Shown: positions 1-11,616 of the stretch, piece after piece
Layout: each line of letters begins with the position of its first letter
Position numbering within the stretch: position 1 is the first letter of the stretch
NCBI GenBank assembly: GCA_037974665.1
Contig: CM075777.1
Span: forward strand, 11,369,001-11,433,000
DNA length: 64,000 nt
Direction: 5' to 3'
Source of the DNA: Ehretia macrophylla
Taxonomy: Eukaryota; Streptophyta; Magnoliopsida; Boraginales; Ehretiaceae
Translations under genes and position numbers: made by a program
The notes under the pieces: model-generated
Seen by the model: only the letters and a program-made list of their open reading frames with translations
What the model was told of the DNA's origin: nothing
Database searches by the model: none

Positions 1-854
1 TACACTACTTACATTAGCACCTAAAACATCTATTAGAACCATTAATTCAAGCTATAAGGTCCGATTATGCAAAACCTCAATTTTCCCGTCACTATTCATG
101 CCATACGATCAACAAGCAATTTTATCTGTTTAAACTATGAAACAATAGCATAAATTAGGTCTCTACTACTTATATACAACATACATAAGCATATTTAAGC
201 ATTACATAAGCATTTGATAGCAAATCTAAGAATTCAAGAAAGTTATCACATTTTTTAAAATGCAAAAATAGGTATGAAATCCCTTACTTATTATGCGTAG
301 GAGCTCCTAGGAGGCTAGTAAATACCCTAAACCACTTGCACCTAGCTTGGCTTTGCTTGGCTTGGAATGAGGATTTGTTGAGCAAAAATCTATTTTCCTC
401 ATCCTATACTGATTTTCGGCCCTGCTACAGTATTTTCAACTTTTGCTCTTTTTTTTTAATGAGTTATAATGTGATATGTTGAGTATATATTAGGGTGGGG
501 TCAAGTTGTTGAGTTTATGGTCTACTAAAATGAGCCTAGTTAACTTAAAAACAAGTCTAATGCGCATAAATTAAGTTAGCTAACTAAAACATAATGTTTC
601 ATTACGTAACACTATTCACTAGATTGGTAAAACATTTTCTAAATAGGCTATCCTATCATTCTTAGCTCAAATGTACAATTTTTTCATTCCTAAAATAATT
701 AATATGATTTTAAAAAAATGCTAATTCGAAGCAATTAAGTGGTTGAAAAGCGTGATAAATAGTAACCACATAAACAAGAAGCAATGCATAGTGAAAAGCG
801 CAAATAGTAGATGTAACAGTAAATAAATGTACGGTGAAGTTCTCGGGTGCCACA
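1..854 (-). repeat. 3' LTR of element A, cut by the window edge
   Basis: This stretch is a direct repeat of about 3362-4222, roughly 90% similar in the part compared by eye, with small indels. On the minus strand it begins TGTGGCACCCGAGA at 854, immediately after a polypurine tract, which makes it the 3' LTR of a minus-strand element. Its far end lies left of base 1, so about 1.4 kb is missing from view. It carries the GTGAGGGAT-like motif of the Gypsy LTRs in this window in a weakened form near 285-292. Confidence 0.85.
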
Positions 855-1928
855 TCCTCTCCCCCTTAAACAAATTGCGTCCACACAATTCTTCTTCCAA
901 AATAACTCTGCATCAACTGAAAACCAACTTCAATTACTCTTCATCAATTGTTGAGCAAAAATACCGTATATGAATTCTCGTAAGAACCCATTAAGAAATC
1001 CCAGTAGTACTGCCAACGAATCCCCAAGTAATAAGGCCAAATAAAGGCTCCAATAGAAATGTTACATAGAAATCCAAATAAGAATCCCGCTAGCACGAAC
1101 ACTGTAGAATAATATAATCCCAACTAAAAGTGGCTAGAAAATACCAATAAAAGATTGGAGCATAAATACTATAGATAATACTATATAATATGGCTGAATA
1201 GAATTCCAAATACCAAGTCTTCAGAGAAATGCCAATAAGAAAATACCAGAAGAATGCTAAGTAAGAAAATACTAAGAGAATGCCTTAGAGAACAATCATA
1301 TAGAAATCCCAAGGGAAGCCATTCATTTCTAACTACTGAGCAAAGAAAAATGCTTTGGAAGAAATCCCAATAACTGAGTTCTGCCCACAACACCAACTCC
1401 CAAATAAAAAGGTTGATCAACCACTTCACGTTCCTATTAATCCACATAACTTGAAAGGCCAGCCGCTAATCACCTCCGTTCAGGGGGAGAATGAAGTCTT
1501 TCTTACCATTCGATGGGCTAGGTATGAATGCCAAACTATTGCATGTATATAAACATTCTTTAGACTATTATGCAAGCATGATTATAAAAGAACATATAAA
1601 ACAATGTAAGCAACCAAGTCACTCAAGTGTGAATCGTAACATAACCAATTCAATTCACAACAAAACTTAATTCAAAATGCTCAAGTCCATATATTGCAAT
1701 CAATAATTCAAGCAGATAACAATTCACGGGTCAATTCAATGCAACTTCACTTCACTTAGTACACGTTTAACACATAACACATAACTATATCACATGGGTG
1801 TACACATTAATTCAAGACATACAATCACATATACAAGCACAAACTTAACAATAACACACACAAGGGTTACTACCCGACAGGCCGAGGACATTGTCCCGGC
1901 TGAGATCTAACTAAGCTCTGATACCACC
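855..1928 (-). mobile_element. Element A interior: non-coding, with PPT and PBS
   Basis: This is the 1,074-bp interior between the two LTRs of a minus-strand element. The polypurine tract reads on plus as tcctctccccctt at 855-867. The primer-binding site is at 1915-1926 (TGGTATCAGAGC on minus), two bases from the 5' LTR, and matches the usual plant initiator-Met tRNA site. No gag or pol domain can be read in any frame. From about 960 to 1380 the DNA is a degenerate array of short units resembling agaaatgccaataag. Having LTRs and priming sites but no coding capacity, the element would depend on a related Gypsy element for its proteins (inference). Confidence 0.8.
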
Positions 1929-4222
1929 TGTAACGCCCCGAAAATATGGTTGTTCAACCAAAGACTCAATAACACAAGAAGCAATAATAATAATACTATA
2001 ACAAAATAAGCCGATATACACACAAGGAGAACAACAAAAGAGGCTGTCCTCAAGTACACATAGTATCAATTACTAAGCAAATACAAGTAAAACGCTTGAA
2101 TCATTTAACATCGAACATTGAACATTGAGCATATAACAAAGTAAAGCACTTAGAATGCATATAGAAATGATCCCTCACCTTTTTAGAAAGCCAAACATGT
2201 GTGAATTAAACCAAGACTCCTTCAATATTCTCCAAAAGTATCAATCCCTTCAATTATCACTACCTAATACAAGCAACTATATGCATAAGAAGTGATTCCT
2301 TATTCTCAACTAAAGCTAGTTCATAAAGCCATTAATTTATCCAACTCTATTTGATTCCCTTTAATTCATATAACTAACAATATATTTCATTGTTCAACAT
2401 GCATTCTAATCATTATTTAAACAACAAATAACTCAAGTGATCACATGTGCAACATTCTTTAATGTTCTAAGTATTATTCAAAGACAATAGTATAATAACT
2501 AACATATACATATCAATGATAATTCATATAAGTAGAAACACTATATAACACCTAACCATTAAGTTATATAAGCATAGCTTCACATATACAATACAATTAA
2601 TAAATAATATAAACATGTTTACACAATCTTTAACTAGTAACCATATGATTCAATTTACAACTACTCCAAGTAGATGAACTTGTTATACAAATACATTTAA
2701 ACATTTATCCAACCAATTAAGAATCAACTAACAACAATAGTGTAACAAGTTAAGCATATAAATGAGGAACAACAAGGTAGGTTGCTCTCACACAAGTATA
2801 ACATTATATGATTAGCATAAGAAGCAAGAAACACAAGACTATAAGTAATAACCAAGTAAATAACCAGTAGTGCACAAAGGGAATCAACAACATACTTCCA
2901 TGAAATTTTATCAATAGCTTAAATATACCATAGAAATGCATTTAAACGCACTATAAGCAATTACAAGGCAGTATAAGTACCAAAGCACTTAATTCATTCA
3001 TTTCCCCCTTTGTAACTCAACTCGTTTTCCTTCCAAACTCAAGCTATTGTTCTAGATTAGTAAGTGGTTTATTCCATACTTCTAGTTAACCCCTTAGGCA
3101 CCCTTAGGACCCTAAAAGTCACCTAATTACCAGCATTTAGCCCGAAAGTCTCAATTTCCCTCTTTTGACTTTGTACTACACGTACCTCACCTGGGACCCA
3201 AACAAAAGCTAGCAAAGCATAACTAGAGTCTACTTAGCCTAGGAACACCAAAAGTGAAGGCCAATTCAACCCGAATTCGCGATAACCCCAAAACCCCTTT
3301 CTAAAAGTCGGTTATTTCAAGATTTTGATAGGTTATGAGCAATTAAACCCTACAGTGCATTTACACTACTTTCATTAGCACCTAAAGCATCTATTAGAAC
3401 CATTAATTCAAGCTATAAGATCTGACTACGCAAAACCCTAGTTTTCTCGTCTCTATTCATCTCATACGATCAACAAGCAATTTTACCCGTTTAAACTATA
3501 ACACAATAGCATAAATTAGGTCTCTACTACTTATATACAACATACATAAGCATATTTAAGCATTACATAAGCATTTGATAGCAAATCTAAGAATTCAATA
3601 AAGTTGTCACATTTTTCAAAATGCAAAAATAGGTATGAAATCCCTCACCTATTGCTCGTAGGAGCTCCTAGGAGGCTAGTAAATACCCTAAACCACTTGC
3701 ACCTAGCTTGGCTTGGCTTGGCTTGAGGATTTGTTGAGCAAAAATCTCTTCTTCTCCTTTTATACTGATTTTTGGCCCTGCTACAGTATTTTAAGCTTTT
3801 GCTCTCTTTTTTTTGGTTTTGTTTTGTGAGTTATAATGTGATATGTTGAGTATATATTAGGGTGGGGTCAAGTTGTTGAGTTTATGGTCTACTAAAATGA
3901 GCCTAGTTAACTTAAAAATGAGTCTAATGCGCATAAATTAAGTTAGCTAACTAAAACATAATGTTTCATTACGTAATACTATTCACTAGATTGGTAAAAT
4001 ATTTTCTAAATAGGCTCTCCTATCACTCTTAGCTCAAATGTACATTTTTCTCATTCCTAAAATAATTAATATGATTTAAGAAAAATGCTAATTCAAAGTA
4101 ATTAAGTGGTTAAAAAATATGATGAATAGTAACTATATAAGCAACAAGCAATCCATAGTGAAAATGTGCAAATAGTAATTGCAACAGTAAATAAATGTAC
4201 GGTGAAATTCTCAAGCGTCACA
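1929..4222 (-). repeat. 5' LTR of element A (2,294 bp)
   Basis: On minus it starts TGTGACGCTTGAGA at 4222 and ends CGGGGCGTTACA at 1929, with the PBS right after it. It is unusually long for so short an interior. It contains the LTR motif AGGTGAGGGATTTC (plus strand around 3640-3656) and short cttgg repeats around 3706-3724. The right flank (atacatac) belongs to the 5' LTR of element B, so A is nested in B. The duplicated target cannot be tested because A's other end is outside the window. The sequence right of about 2820 is colinear with the LTR fragment at 30380-31875. Confidence 0.85.
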
Positions 4223-6126
4223 ATACATACATATATATATATATAAGCATAATAGATTAGTGCTTAGTATACAAATCTTGACAATTTGACCTTGTATAAT
4301 TGGTTTTATTTGACCATTTGACCACTTAATTATATTATACATTATATACATACAATATTTACTTAGCAAAACAAAAGAAAAGCTTAGAAGAACAAGGAGG
4401 TGTCGGACAAGGAAAAGAAAAGAGAGAAAAAATAGAAAAAATAAGGTTTTACCATTTTTTAAGAAGAATTCTTGCATTTTAGGGCCAAATCAAAGTGAAA
4501 GTTGCTCAAACTTTGTTCTCCATAGCTAGTTCTTGTCATTTCTATCATTTTTCCACAATTTTAGGTAAGGGATTTCAAGCTCTTGCATGTTGTCGCTTAC
4601 TTTAATTTATGAAATTCATATATATGTATGTATTATAAATGCTTGTAGAGATGAATATATGTTGTAGTAGTGATTTGAGAGCTTTATATATGCATTAGAA
4701 CTTGTTGGAGGCAAAATAGGTGTTATATGCTAACTTTGATAATTGAAAATTTAGAATTTTAGTTAGTTTTGGTGTTTATGATTATATTTAAGTGTTTGTG
4801 GTATAATTTCATGGCTTTGGTGTGGATTTGGTGGAGTTTGGGGTTTATTTTGATTAATTTCTTAAAATTCCAGCAAAGGTGCAAGTTTGATGTTTAACAT
4901 GTTTAGCTTGTTTCATCCCTAGTTATGCTATTGCTATGGGTTCATAATGCATTGTAGATGGTTGCTATATTGATTTTGCAAGGGATTATGTGTTGTAGAG
5001 ATTTAAAAAGTGGTTAAATGTTGACTAAATATTGGTGGAGTTAAGAGTTGTGTTGTGTTATAGCATTGAAAATGGCTTATTTGATGACTAGAGATTGGTG
5101 TTAATGTGTAAAGACCATGTTCTTTTGTTGGTTAAGTGTTGGATATATGTTCATTTGAAGTTTAGTTGAGTAATGGATGTGTTGTTGAGTAATGAATATG
5201 TTATGAGATGTGATGTGAAGTGTCGGGTTACAACCTTAGTCTGTCATAGTAGCGTCGTGTCGTGCTAGACGGCATAGGGCTTGCCGGTAATTGCATGACT
5301 ACCATGTACTAGTCCTTTCTCTCATGTGGTCGGCATGGCCATGGTGAGATTGGTCATAGATTTATGTACATCATGAGTACACAAGCGGAAGAGAGAAGTG
5401 TTGAGTTCGTGAGGGAGATGTAAGTGTTGACTTCAACAAGTGTTCCAAAGCGGTATCTTTTCTATGTGTTGTTTAACTTGGTTGTTATGAGGTTATAAAA
5501 TGAATGTGATTACTTGGTTTCTAATGTGTTATGTTATTTCTAATGTGCTTCAAAAGGTTTTAAGGTTAAAGCTTTCAAACATCCTTTTATATCTCCCTCA
5601 CTGAGCCTGTTTAGCTCACTCTTCTTTAATGCATGTTCCAGGTGTTCATGATGTAGACTATGTGCATGAGGAAGCGGTTAATGATCCTGAGAATGTGCCA
5701 TATGTTTGATGTGTTTTAGATATTGAGAAATCATGTTGCTAGATGTTTGCTTTGTTGTTTAGTAGTTTTTGGAGGTTATGAATCAAATACTTGTTAATTT
5801 AATTTTCTTTAAGCCTAGTTATTTTGGTTGTACATATAGGTTGGTCACGATGGATCGTGATCACAACTATCTAGTTTTATATCTTAGTGCATGTTTATAC
5901 TCAAGAATGCTTTAGCTTTGACAGATGTTATCAACTTTTGGCAAGTGAATGAACGTATGATTAGTATATTCCGCACGTGAATGTGGTATACACGTGATGT
6001 AAGTGTTTGAGGATGTATGTTGTGTTTTGTTGTATCTCGTGGGTTGTTCATATTTCAGACGCCATAATATTTGTGTGTCGTCACGACTGGGCTTGGTTTC
6101 TGAAGGGACCGGGTTTAAGCGTGACA
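4223..6126 (+). repeat. 5' LTR of Gypsy element B (right part)
   Basis: It matches the 3' LTR of B piece by piece: 4223-4810 with about 13811-14383, 4811-5420 with 21400-22018, and 5345-6126 with 31985-32767. It ends gcgtgaca at 6126, directly before a primer-binding site. The first 200 bp or so of the LTR are left of element A and out of view. It carries a GTAAGGGATTTC motif near 4565, and ggttacaacc at 5226-5235 within a relatively GC-rich island at 5220-5360. It has no coding capacity. Confidence 0.85.
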
Positions 6127-6393
6127 TTTGTGGTATCAGAGGTTAGTTTGTCTAAGCATAAGACAGGATAGGGCCTTCGGTTTGTGTGTTATGTGATCCA
6201 ACGTGAAGTGTCGTGGCATGGTTATGTATTTATGTGTTTATATGTATAAGAATGTGTTCAAAATGTGTGTCAATGGAATGTGATAAAGTGAGTGCTAATG
6301 ATGTGTCAAGTTTATAGTAATTGATACTAACTTTCTTATGATATAAATTGTTTATATGTCCTATAATTGTTCATAACCCTTTATGTCCTAAGA
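6127..6393 (+). promoter_or_regulatory. Leader of element B with primer-binding site
   Basis: TGGTATCAGAGG at 6131-6142 lies four bases after the LTR end and matches the plant Gypsy initiator-Met tRNA primer site except in its last base. The remainder up to the gag start at 6394 is a non-coding leader. Confidence 0.8.
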
Positions 6394-7057
6394 TGGCACC
6401 GAGAGGTAGACCCCGCAAAGAGCCCCCGAGAGGCCGAGCCAGTTCCGCCAGTTCTGATTGGGGATCAAGTTATTGGGCAGATGGCACAAACTATGAAGAA
6501 GGTAGCATCTGCATTAGAAAGACAGCAAGCTGACTGTGAGGAACAATATAACGAGTGCCAACACAACAACAATGATCATGGTGGGAGTGGGAGTGTTGGA
6601 GGTCAGGGTGGGAATGGAGATCACGGTGGCTATGTTAGAGGTAGTATGGGTACGTTAGATGGGTTTCTCTGCTATGGGCCACCGAGGTTTGCTGGAGAGC
6701 CTAATGATGAGGTAGCAGAGTATTGGTTAGATCGGGTTCAAAGTATTTCGATTCTTCAGACTATGCTAATGAGAAAAGGATTGCATTTGTTGTGTTCTTG
6801 TTTGACAGTGATACCAAACAATGGTGGAAGATCACGAAGGTTTAATGGGAGCACCAACACACTCCTTATCTGTGGGAGAACTTTGTGACGACATTTAAGG
6901 CCAATTATATTTATGCACTTGCTCGAGAAAGGAAAGAGAAGGAGTTCCTGAACCTAAGGAAAGGTGATCTTATAATGGCTCATTATGAGGAAAGGTTCAA
7001 CAAGTTGTCTTAGTATGCGCCTAAAATGGTGTACTTTACGGAAAGGAGGATCAAGAG
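6394..7057 (+). pseudogene. gag relic of element B (Gypsy)
   Basis: It begins at an ATG (6394) followed by a basic start (MAPRGRPRK). The frame shifts near 6440 into one encoding a Gln/Asn/Gly-rich stretch, then GPPRFAGEPNDEVAEYWLDR. That last segment is the Gypsy gag core whose counterpart in element E begins near 35660. The frame breaks again near 6770. The later part reads as NYIYALARERKEKEF with an in-frame stop. The zinc knuckles and the active-site part of the protease are absent: the gag core runs directly into a duplication scar at 7058. This is a dead gene from an old insertion. Confidence 0.8.
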
Positions 7058-7151
7058 GTTTATTACCAAGTCAGTTTGTAAAGAATGTAAGATTCGGGTA
7101 GTAAGTTTATTACCAAGTTAGTTTGTAAAGAATGTAAGATTCGGATTAAGG
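7058..7151 (+). repeat. 47-bp tandem duplication in element B
   Basis: The sequence starting gtttattaccaag at 7058 recurs at 7105 with one or two changes, giving a 47-bp period. It marks the junction where zinc-knuckle and protease-core coding has been lost, judged against element E (deletion of about 800 bp). Confidence 0.75.
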
Positions 7152-8358
7152 ATCAGGAGTTTCCGACTGATCTAGTCTTGTTACCTATTCAAGGCTACGA
7201 GGATATTTTGGGGTTGGATTGGTTATCTAAGTATCATGCTCGAATGAATTGTTAGGCCAAAGTGGTAAAGTTCCAGAAACCGAGTTGTTCAGTGGTAAAG
7301 GTAGCGAGGAACCATGACTCTTCGAGGGATCTTCCTATTTCTTCAATAAAAGCTGTCAAACTTGTGAGGAAGGGTTGTGATAGGTTTCTTGCTTATCTGA
7401 TTAACAAGCCTTCTGATAAGTTGAAGTTAGAGGAGGTTCAAATTATTCGAGAGTATCCTAGTATCTTTCCCAAGGAATTACCAAGAGTAACACCGAAGAG
7501 AGATGTGGAGTTTGTGATCAATGTGCTACTAAGGACTCAACCTGTATGTAAAGCACCATATTGGATGGCTCATACCGAGCTCCTAGAGTTGAAGGTTCAG
7601 TTACAAGAGTTGTTGGGGAAAGGGTTCATTTCACCAAGTACTTCGCTGTGAGGAGCACCTGTGTTATTTGTGAAAAAGAAATATGACATTTTGCGGCTTT
7701 GTATTGATTATCAGGGTTTGTACCAAGTGACCATCAAGAATAAGTATCATTTGTCACTTATTGATGAGTTATTTGAAAAATTGCAGGGGGGCAAAGATCT
7801 ATTCCATGTTTGATCTGAGGCAAGGTTTCTATCAACTTCGAATCAGTAAGGATGATGTGCCGAAGTCTGCTTGCCGAACACGGTATTGCCATTATGAGTT
7901 TGTGGTTATGCCTTTTTGTTTAACCAATATACCTATAGCTTTCATGGATCTCATACACCGGGTATTCCAACCGTACTTGGATCAGTTTGTGGTGATCTTC
8001 TTAGATGATATCTTGGTGTATTCAAAGACTGAGGTCAAGCATGAGAAATATCTTCGTCTTGTTCTACAAGCTTCAAGAACATCAATTGTATGCCAAATTC
8101 AGTAAGTGTGAGTTTTGGCTTTAACAAGTGTCTTTTCTAGGTCATATAATTTCTCAGCAAGGTATCATGGTGGATCCTGCCAAGGTTGAGGTTGTTTCAT
8201 CCTAGAAGAGACCGGAGAATGTGACTGAGGTTCGTAGCTTTCTCGGTTTGGCGGGTTATTACTGTTGGTTTATGAAAGACTTTTCAAACGTTGCTGAACC
8301 TCTCTCGAAGCTAACCCAAAAGAGTACCAGTTTCGATTGGAATAAAAATTGTGATGAT
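7152..8358 (+). pseudogene. Element B pol relic: protease end and reverse transcriptase
   Basis: The order of readable pieces is: the end of the aspartic protease domain (ILGLDWLSKYHARMNC, about 7200-7253), the linker and RT start (7262-7651), the RT core (7761-8105, containing FLDDILVYS), and the RT thumb and connection (8221-8358). Stops such as TGA near 7648 and TAG near 8204, plus frameshifts, separate the pieces. RT copies retrotransposon RNA into DNA; this copy cannot make the enzyme. The frame is cut at 8358 by a minus-strand solo LTR and resumes at 11617. It is clearly older than element E. Confidence 0.85.
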
Positions 8359-11300
8359 TGTAACGCCCCGGTCCCTCTCGAGGCTGGAGTTCTCGATCCC
8401 ACTTCCATGGCATGAAAAACGAGAGGAAATGGACAGAGTTTCCTCTATTTATAAGACAATTCAAAACCTGTATAAGCAGTTGTAACCTCAAAATCAAAGT
8501 TCAACCTCCTCCTTAATTCCCAACTTCCACTATCACTACATGCAACAAACTCTTCAAGGTCATCCAAGCCTTGGAACCCAACAACATAACACAGAGGCAT
8601 GCAATGTTAAAATCCATTGAAATCTTATCTTTTAAATTCACTTATCATACTACTTTAATTCTAATTAGAGTACTTACTTAAATAATAAGTCCATCACTCA
8701 ACTTCCTTTAGCACACAAGCATGCAGTCAAAAGATAATAAAGTCTATCATTAACTATTACATACCAACTACGCCACTAACTATTCAAGATTACAACTTCA
8801 ATTACAACCCACCAAATTTATCATTAATACATACAAAACTTCAAAGGTCTAAAAATAATACATATTACAATAACACACATCTTCAAATGCATCCAACCTC
8901 AACACAATAGCAACCAACAACATAGCACTCAAGGTAGTTGTTCTAACTACACTTGTAACATGTTAAAACGAGGAATGCATAACCAAAGTTACTCAGTGAG
9001 GGAGGGGATACAGTAAACTAGGGGTGTTTTCGAAAATCATTTTGTGCAATACAACAAAGATAATCATACAAGTAATACAATATAGTAAGTCAATCGAATA
9101 AACATTAAACACATATCAAAAGGATATGGTTCATCTTCTTTGTCTTCAATTCCGAACCACAAACCATGAGCTTCAAGCAAATGCCAGCAAACCCCCTATT
9201 CTTCCAATGGGGTACTCCGGATGTACCCTGATCCTACGACCCATTTCTCCCGAGGTATGCTCATATGCCCCAACAAGGTGAACCATGCCTCTGGGGTAGA
9301 GGATTATGCCTCAGCAGGAGAGGGACTAGAAAACCATGGTAGCCGAGGGAGCACTGCAAGCCCGATACCACCCGTGTTACTCGACACTACCATATTCGAA
9401 TAGGTTGCGCAACCACGAATAACGAATCACAAATCACCAGATAATAATACGAAACAAGATGAAAGGTTAGCAAAGTAGGCTAACCTCACCCAAATGCAGC
9501 ATAAATAACTCAAATAATAATCAAATATAACAATGATAGCAATTTACTAGCAATTCATGTAACAAGTTCAAGTAATTCTCAAGAACTCCAACATATCTCT
9601 TTCCAAAAGCTTAGTAATCATGCCATAAACTTCATACAAGCTAATGAACTCCAAGACTGACTTTGCTAAATGATCAACACGTACACGACTCAAGTAATTT
9701 TGCTAAACCATGAAATCTTTTAACAAGTAAATAAACTAAAATGCACAAAAAAATGAAATCCCTCACCTTTTAGGAAGCCAAACCTGTACGAATTTAGTTT
9801 AGGTTTACTCTACCTGTTTAATCCACTCAAATGTGCAACCCCCAGTTATTCATTTAAGTATAACACTTTAACAATTAACTATATGAATTCCATTCGAATA
9901 ACTATGCAAGTAACTATCCTAACATTTTAAAGTTGATTATATAAATTCTAACTTAACTATTATGTAATCTCAACACACAACAATAGAATCTATACAATCA
10001 CTTGTCCATTCCATATTATTACATAGTTCGAGTAGTCATACAAATAACTAAATATTGGTAGGTGAACAGTGGCACATATGAAATGATCATTGAATTAACC
10101 CTCGCACATAATTATAACATATAAGCAATATATCAAAGGATTAATCATGCTCAATCAAAGTAGCTAACTAATCCAATTTTGAATTAAACTCATCAAGTTA
10201 TGACTATTTTCGTACGGCTGCGCAAGACTGTCCAGACTGACGTCGTTTTCTGCTAGATTTTAAAGATGGCAAGATCGGTGGCCTAAACCGGTCGAATTAG
10301 CCTTTTTAACTAGAAATATAACTTGTTCCAAATTGACTCATCTAGCTACTGTCCAAATTTCATTAAATTATGAGTTCGTTTACTATGGAAAATCAATTCC
10401 GAAAGACAGGTGCTGTAATCTGTCCAAGAAAGCATTTCAACTAATTTGTTATGTTTTACTAGTTTCAGCCTAGATTCACCCTAAGTCTTGTTCTACTACT
10501 TACAACGGTCAACCAAATCAACTACTACAATAATCTTTAGCCTCTAGGAACAATCAATTCATAGATATAACATTAGTTCATATAAACATGACGTTAGTGC
10601 AAAAACAAGCCATATCTTGCAACAACTAACTACTAACAAGTATATTAATTAATAACCATGCTAGTAACTTCAAATCAGATTTGTAAAAGCATCCCCTCAC
10701 CTTATAATCTCAAGAAATGATGATATGAAGCTTAAGAGGGCAAGATCTAGCTCCTATCTTTCTTCTTTCTTTCTCTTCTTCCTCTTTTTCTCCTCTTTTT
10801 CCCTGATTTTTAGGTGTGTGTATGTGTAGAGTGTGTGTTAGTGTGTGTGTGTTTTCAGCCGTGTGATTGTATGTGTGTATGTGTGTGTATATGTGTTTAT
10901 GTTTTGTGTGAGTGTGTATATAATATGTATGTGTTTGTATGTATAATAAAATTTATATAAGCCTATTGACTAACTTACCCCTAACTAAATACTTATTTAC
11001 TAGTTTGTCATTTTGGTTAAAATCTAACTATTTAGTTACTCCAATTCCTAATTGTCTACGTTAATTATTTTCTACGATTCCTACGATTTTTCAAAATGTT
11101 CAGGAAGTCCCGAAATTGCACGTAAAATGATAATTATTCACATTAACCAATTAAATGTGCCTACTTACATAAGAATGCATTTATATTGATGTAATACATG
11201 TTAATAGATGAAATTTCTTGTTAAATTAGATGTATGCACATAGTTTGAGATAAATGCCCTGTAAAGGCAATTGATTGCACGTAGAACAATGAATAAGCTC

Positions 11301-11616
11301 ACTAGCAAATAAAAATGCAGTTTCGCACCTATAAATATATTCTAATTATTTTACTTGCATGTTATTCTCAATTAAATATACATAACTGTAATAAATGTAC
11401 GTAAATGTACTCAAAGTACGTGATGCACCAAAATAACATTTTTCTTCTACCTTATACGAGTCACAGATCATGGCAAAAATGTAAATTCAGAAAAACAGGA
11501 CAGTCAAATTTCACTATGAATAGTAACTATTCCAAAAATAAGTAAATACTCATTTTAAATGCACAAATAAAGTATACAACAGTTCATATAGACATGTTGG
11601 GGTCTCGGGCGTCACA
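8359..11616 (-). mobile_element. Solo LTR (Gypsy), 3,258 bp, inside element B pol
   Basis: On minus it begins TGTGACGCCCGAGA at 11616 and ends GGGGCGTTACA at 8359. Flanks atgat (8354-8358) and atgac (11617-11621) form a 5-bp target duplication with one later change. B pol resumes across it (the RT connection before, RNase H after), so only an LTR was added. It contains two GTGAGGGAT-type motifs (plus strand near 9763 and 10690), a palindrome GGTTGCGCAACC at 9403-9414 inside a GC-rich island at 9200-9420, and (TG)-rich DNA at 10810-10930. Short open frames inside are unsupported as genes. Confidence 0.9.

Noticed and set aside
1355-1552. Small open frames in the interior of element A (also 1181-1447)
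   Set aside because: Under 90 codons, overlapping on opposite strands, no gag, pol or other motif.
9200-9420. Apparent regularly spaced repeat (atgcctc phrases) resembling a CRISPR-like or satellite array in LTR islands
   Set aside because: Phrases are irregular, shared by descent with 24160-24370, and belong to the LTR.
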